Shown here one piece after another: positions 9,707-12,563 of a stretch of DNA of 12,563 nucleotides (positions within the stretch are counted from its first letter, which is position 1; every line of letters starts with the position of its first letter). This DNA comes from Lunasporangiospora selenospora. Taxonomy: Eukaryota; Mortierellomycota; Mortierellomycetes; Mortierellales; Mortierellaceae. The notes beneath the pieces were generated by a model. That model worked only from the letters and a program-made list of their open reading frames with translations, was not told where the DNA came from and did no database searches. The position numbers and the translations under genes were made by a program. The DNA is taken from positions 1 to 12,563 of the forward strand of contig JAABOA010000654.1 in the NCBI GenBank assembly GCA_015680635.1, in the 5' to 3' direction.

Positions 9707-10030
9707 GTGATGAATGTGACACGCGCCTCTCTCTTGGGAATGAGTTTCGACAAAGGTCGTGCTGCGGCGTCAGGAAAGGGAAGGGGTGAAGTTAGATATG
9801 GCGTCTATTTGTCTGGAAGAGGAGTGAGCTGGATAAGGAGACGAATGTGGAGCGGATGGGGTTGATGGTGTGGATGTAAAAAACGCGGGTCGTTGTAGGT
9901 GAAGGAGTCGGAGCGAGTGTCAAACGAACGAGCCTGGGTAAATGGGCCCTAATCCAACAAAAAAAACAGTCGCAACGACAAGTTTTTTATCATTCTTGCG
10001 ACCTACCTCAATCACTTCAGCTGCCCAACC
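9707..10030. promoter_or_regulatory. Shared 5' region between divergent SUN and CMR1 genes
   Basis: These 324 bp hold both promoters. ACGCG cores, which resemble the MluI cell-cycle box bound by yeast MBF, occur at 9721-9725 and 9883-9887. A perfect ACGCGT lies just inside the SUN gene at 9567-9572. Short A runs (for example around 9958-9966) and a TTTTTTATC element near 9982-9991 lie closer to CMR1. No other gene is visible. Regulatory function is inferred. Confidence 0.5.
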
Positions 10031-12175
10031 ATGAAAACAAGGAACCAAGACAAGGCCAATGAAGCCGGATCCACATCCGATGAAGATTCTGATCATCAGG
10101 ATGCTCATAACTCCACCGGTCTTTCGGAGTAGTATGTTCACTCATCCCTGCTCCTGCCAAAGTTTGCAACAACAAACCACAACATACTGGCAAAAGCCAA
10201 AGAAGCCTACGTCCACGGAACAATGGCTCCACCTCGTTCATCGACACACTCCCCTCAATTGCTCTTTTCTCTCTCCTCTGTTTTTTCTCACTATGCGATA
10301 GCGAGCGGCAGCGCTTGGAGAATATCCGGAAAAACAAAGAGGCCATGGCTCTGTTTAATATCCATGAGGCAAAGTCGGCCGTCTCGTCAATCGTCCGTAC
10401 CGAAGGAAAGAAGCGCACAGCACCCTCTCCCTCTGTGGGTGTCAAACGCGCCAAGAATTATGAAGAACTTCCAAGACGACGCTCAAACCGACTACACCAG
10501 ATCGAGGTAAGTAGGACCTTTACGCCACCAATATGAACTTGGCATTCTCGTGCGACTCTAAGACCTGAAACATTCAACCTCTTCTACTCCCTTCTTTCAC
10601 TTTGGCATAGCCGGAGAGTATTGTAGCAAAGACAAAGGATGAGGAATTCTCAAAGTATCAGGAACTAAAAGATCACCGAGGGGCCAGGAGATCAGGCGAT
10701 CTCTCACTATCAGAAATCAATGGACATGGAGATGATGGGAAATTTGCCATGATCATGGAAGCGCTGACGACCTTCGTGCCCGAAAAGGCGAGAATGAAGG
10801 ATGCAGAAGACGAAGACGATGACAATGAAGAGGTTGCCTCTGCTCAAATAAAACCTGAGCCGGTAGAAGAAACTAAAGAAGTTAAGCAAGAGCCAGAGGA
10901 TGAAAATGAGAAGAAAGGCATTCGGAAGTATTTCAGTTCGGCCCGCAACAACCCATCACCTGCTACAGAAGACACTGCAAAGGCGAGCCAGCCCACTAAC
11001 GGAGTAAAATCTGAAAAGCAAGCCAAGGAACCATCGCTTCGCAAGAAAGTGCAAGCTCTCAGAATTCGAGGTCCCTGGCCAACCGTTAAAGTCTGTGAAG
11101 GGCGCATCTACTGCATGGCGATCCATGAGAACAGAGACAAAATTCTCGTATGTGGAGGCGATATTGACGGCAACCTTGGATTCTGGGACCTCGACGAATC
11201 TCAAGCAGATGATTATGAACCAGAACTGGACGAGGAGCCCAACATTTTTTCATATAGGGCCCACCCGCGCACACTCTCTAGTATGCAATACTCGCCAACT
11301 GATCCTACAAAACTATTTACGACTTCATACGACGGCTCTGTCCGCTACCTTGATCTCGGGAAACAACAGTTCATTGAGTCATATGTTGCTGCATCGGATG
11401 CATCGGATCATCTCGGCTCCATCTCGATAACCTCAAAGGGCCAGGAGTATTGGTTCGCGGACAATGATGGCGCTGTAACTCTGAAAGATATCCGTACGCC
11501 CAAAGACGACATGGTGATGCGGAAGATCTTGCATGAGAAAAAGGTCGGATGTGTCAACGTCAACCCCATACATAGCCACCTCATTGCCACCTCCAGTCTG
11601 GACCGAACCATGAAGATCTGGGATGTAAGGACATTTGGAAAATACAAGGAAGACGAACCAGTCGCCGAGCTAGCCGAATTCCCCCACAGACTGAGTGTCA
11701 CGAGCGCCATGTGGAGCCCTGACGGTATGTATTTTACATGACAATTGGGTCCCATCAAACTTTTTTGGCGTCTTACCAACACGCGAACTACTCAGCTGAC
11801 TCCTTGTTTGGTTAATCTTTAGGCGCCAGCATAGCGAGCACTTCATACGATGACTATGTCCGCATCTTTAACAACTTTGACCCAGCACTGCCCGATATCA
11901 CCAACATCCCAGAACCCATCAAGATCCCACACAATAATAAATCTGGACGTTGGGTGACGATGCTTCGAGCCGTTTGGTCACATCAGTTCAACTGGTTCTG
12001 TATTGGAAACATGAAAAAGTCGGTGGATATTTACTCGAGAGGAACCGGCGACTTGATGGCGAATCTCAGGGACCCTTCCATCTTGACTACCGTTCCTGCC
12101 GTGAATGCATGGCATCCCAACCGCGTTGTCCTTGCTAGCGGCATGGCCAACGGTAAAATGGTCATTTGGCGGTAA
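10031..12175 (+). CDS. CMR1: Cmr1/WDR76 family WD40 protein, DNA-damage associated
   Basis: Cmr1 (human WDR76) is a nuclear WD40 protein associated with damaged or replicating DNA and with nuclear protein quality control. Exons: 10031-10131, 10302-10506, 10611-11724, 11823-12175; 590 aa, TAA stop. The first intron splits a tyrosine codon and restores the family motif YERQRLENIRKNKEA (34-48). Basic stretches KKR (70-72), KRAK (82-85) and RRRSNR (92-97) are likely nuclear signals or DNA contacts. Residues about 165-245 form an acidic linker with three psi-K-x-E motifs (K183, K194, K235) and GIRKYF (205-210). WD repeats begin near 265 (RIYCMAIH...GFWD), continue with SYDGSVRYLD, DGAVTLKDIR, DRTMKIWDVR and YDDYVRIFN, and end with NGKMVIWR at the C-terminus. 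Length is close to yeast Cmr1 (about 520 aa) with a longer linker. The gene is divergent from the SUN gene. The start is the first ATG that opens the reading frame joined to exon 2. Confidence 0.95.
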
Positions 12176-12195
12176 AGGGGGCCTGCCGTCTCAGT

Positions 12196-12201
12196 AATAA
12201 A
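12196..12201 (+). terminator. CMR1: Polyadenylation signal of CMR1
   Basis: AATAAA begins 21 nt after the CMR1 stop codon, the only such hexamer close behind the gene. This implies a very short 3' UTR. Confidence 0.6.
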
Positions 12202-12563
12202 GGCCAATGTAAAAAGTTGGGCCACTGTAGTGTAGTAGATTAGTCCTGATTTTTATTTCAAGCAGCAAAATTGGTTGGTCAAGGTCTACCTATTTAAACA
12301 GATAGCTCAGTTTGTTATTAATTATACTTGCAGTTATATAAAAAAAGGAAAAAAATCTAGGCATTCACCTATCCACCGTAACCAATGGGTGTTGTCGCTA
12401 AGTCTGCAAATCGTACAGGATCGTGAAAATCAGTGCTTTAGCACAAATTTCTCGTCACTCTCTGGATCCAGGAAGTGTCACCAACAATACAAAAGTTCAG
12501 TAAAAACGAGGAAGTGTCTAATTGCAGTGCTGCACTGTAAATAACAAACCGCAGTGCACAGAA
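12202..12563. other. AT-rich intergenic stretch without a recognised gene
   Basis: About 360 bp follow the CMR1 polyadenylation signal. The first part is AT-rich with A runs (around 12340-12357). The last 135 bp hold the short CAGTGC inverted repeats described separately and a 10-bp direct repeat (AGGAAGTGTC at 12470-12479 and 12509-12518). A reading frame at 12275-12544 lacks an ATG at its start and has a composition unlike the four genes, so I do not call it. Confidence 0.6.
12431..12537. repeat. Cluster of CAGTGC/GCACTG inverted repeats, possible decayed transposon end
   Basis: CAGTGC starts at 12431, 12525 and 12552, and its complement GCACTG lies at 12532-12537. GTGCT-TT-AGCAC (12433-12444) and CAGTGC-T-GCACTG (12525-12537) are short hairpins. 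Read inward, the left end (CAGTGC, TTT, AGCAC) and right end (CAGTGC, AGCAC) match apart from a 3-base gap, as terminal inverted repeats of a roughly 107-bp element would. No clear target duplication is seen, so this stays tentative. Confidence 0.3.

Noticed and set aside
10017-10454. Minus-strand frame opposite CMR1 exons 1 and 2
   Set aside because: It spans the CMR1 start, first intron and conserved exon 2, with no recognisable protein.
12275-12544. 89-codon plus-strand frame near the right edge
   Set aside because: It has no ATG at its start, overlaps the inverted-repeat cluster, is AT-rich and shows no domain.
1-12563. A new multi-gene system or biosynthetic cluster
   Set aside because: All four genes belong to conserved eukaryotic housekeeping families with unrelated functions, and no unexplained coding space larger than about 400 bp remains.

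Overview
The window is nuclear DNA of a filamentous fungus. Genes are dense and carry many short introns (about 87-171 nt) with GTATGT/GTAAGT-type donors, pyrimidine-rich AG acceptors and AATAAA signals close behind stops. The high intron number (nine in a VPS35 gene), together with the protein families and their sequence style, suggests an early-diverging lineage such as Mortierellomycota/Mucoromycota. That placement is inference. No RNA gene, CRISPR array, large mobile element or bacterial-type operon was seen.

Four protein-coding genes were reconstructed by joining exons. (1) Minus strand, 3672 to beyond position 1: VPS35, the core subunit of the endosomal retromer coat, with ten exons in the window; the last is cut by the left edge. 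(2) Plus strand, 4086-6038: a syntaxin-18/Ufe1-type Qa-SNARE of the endoplasmic reticulum, six exons, 448 aa. (3) Minus strand, 9706-6230: a large SUN-domain (Sad1/UNC-84) nuclear-envelope protein, two exons, 1129 aa, with a 12-nt first coding exon. (4) Plus strand, 10031-12175: Cmr1/WDR76, a nuclear WD40 protein linked to DNA damage, four exons, 590 aa.

The layout alternates. VPS35 and the syntaxin are divergent over 413 bp, the syntaxin and SUN genes converge on a 191-bp shared 3' region, and SUN and CMR1 are divergent over 324 bp. The right end (12176-12563) is an AT-rich stretch without a convincing gene and holds a cluster of short CAGTGC-type inverted repeats that may be a decayed transposon end. 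Two genes act in endomembrane traffic (retromer; ER-directed retrograde fusion) and two in the nucleus (envelope bridge/spindle pole; chromatin and genome maintenance). Divergent pairing could allow co-regulation, but the sequence does not prove it.

I did not find a novel system. These are recognisable housekeeping genes. The points most worth checking are a GC-AG intron in VPS35, a roughly 98-residue acidic S-P-K/R-repeat insert in VPS35, in-frame alternative acceptors in the syntaxin gene, lineage-specific changes in the SUN domain (no KASH-bridging cysteine, a loop insert), a cluster of CDK-type sites in the SUN N-terminus, SUMO-type motifs and a PIP-like motif in Cmr1, and ACGCG elements between SUN and CMR1.
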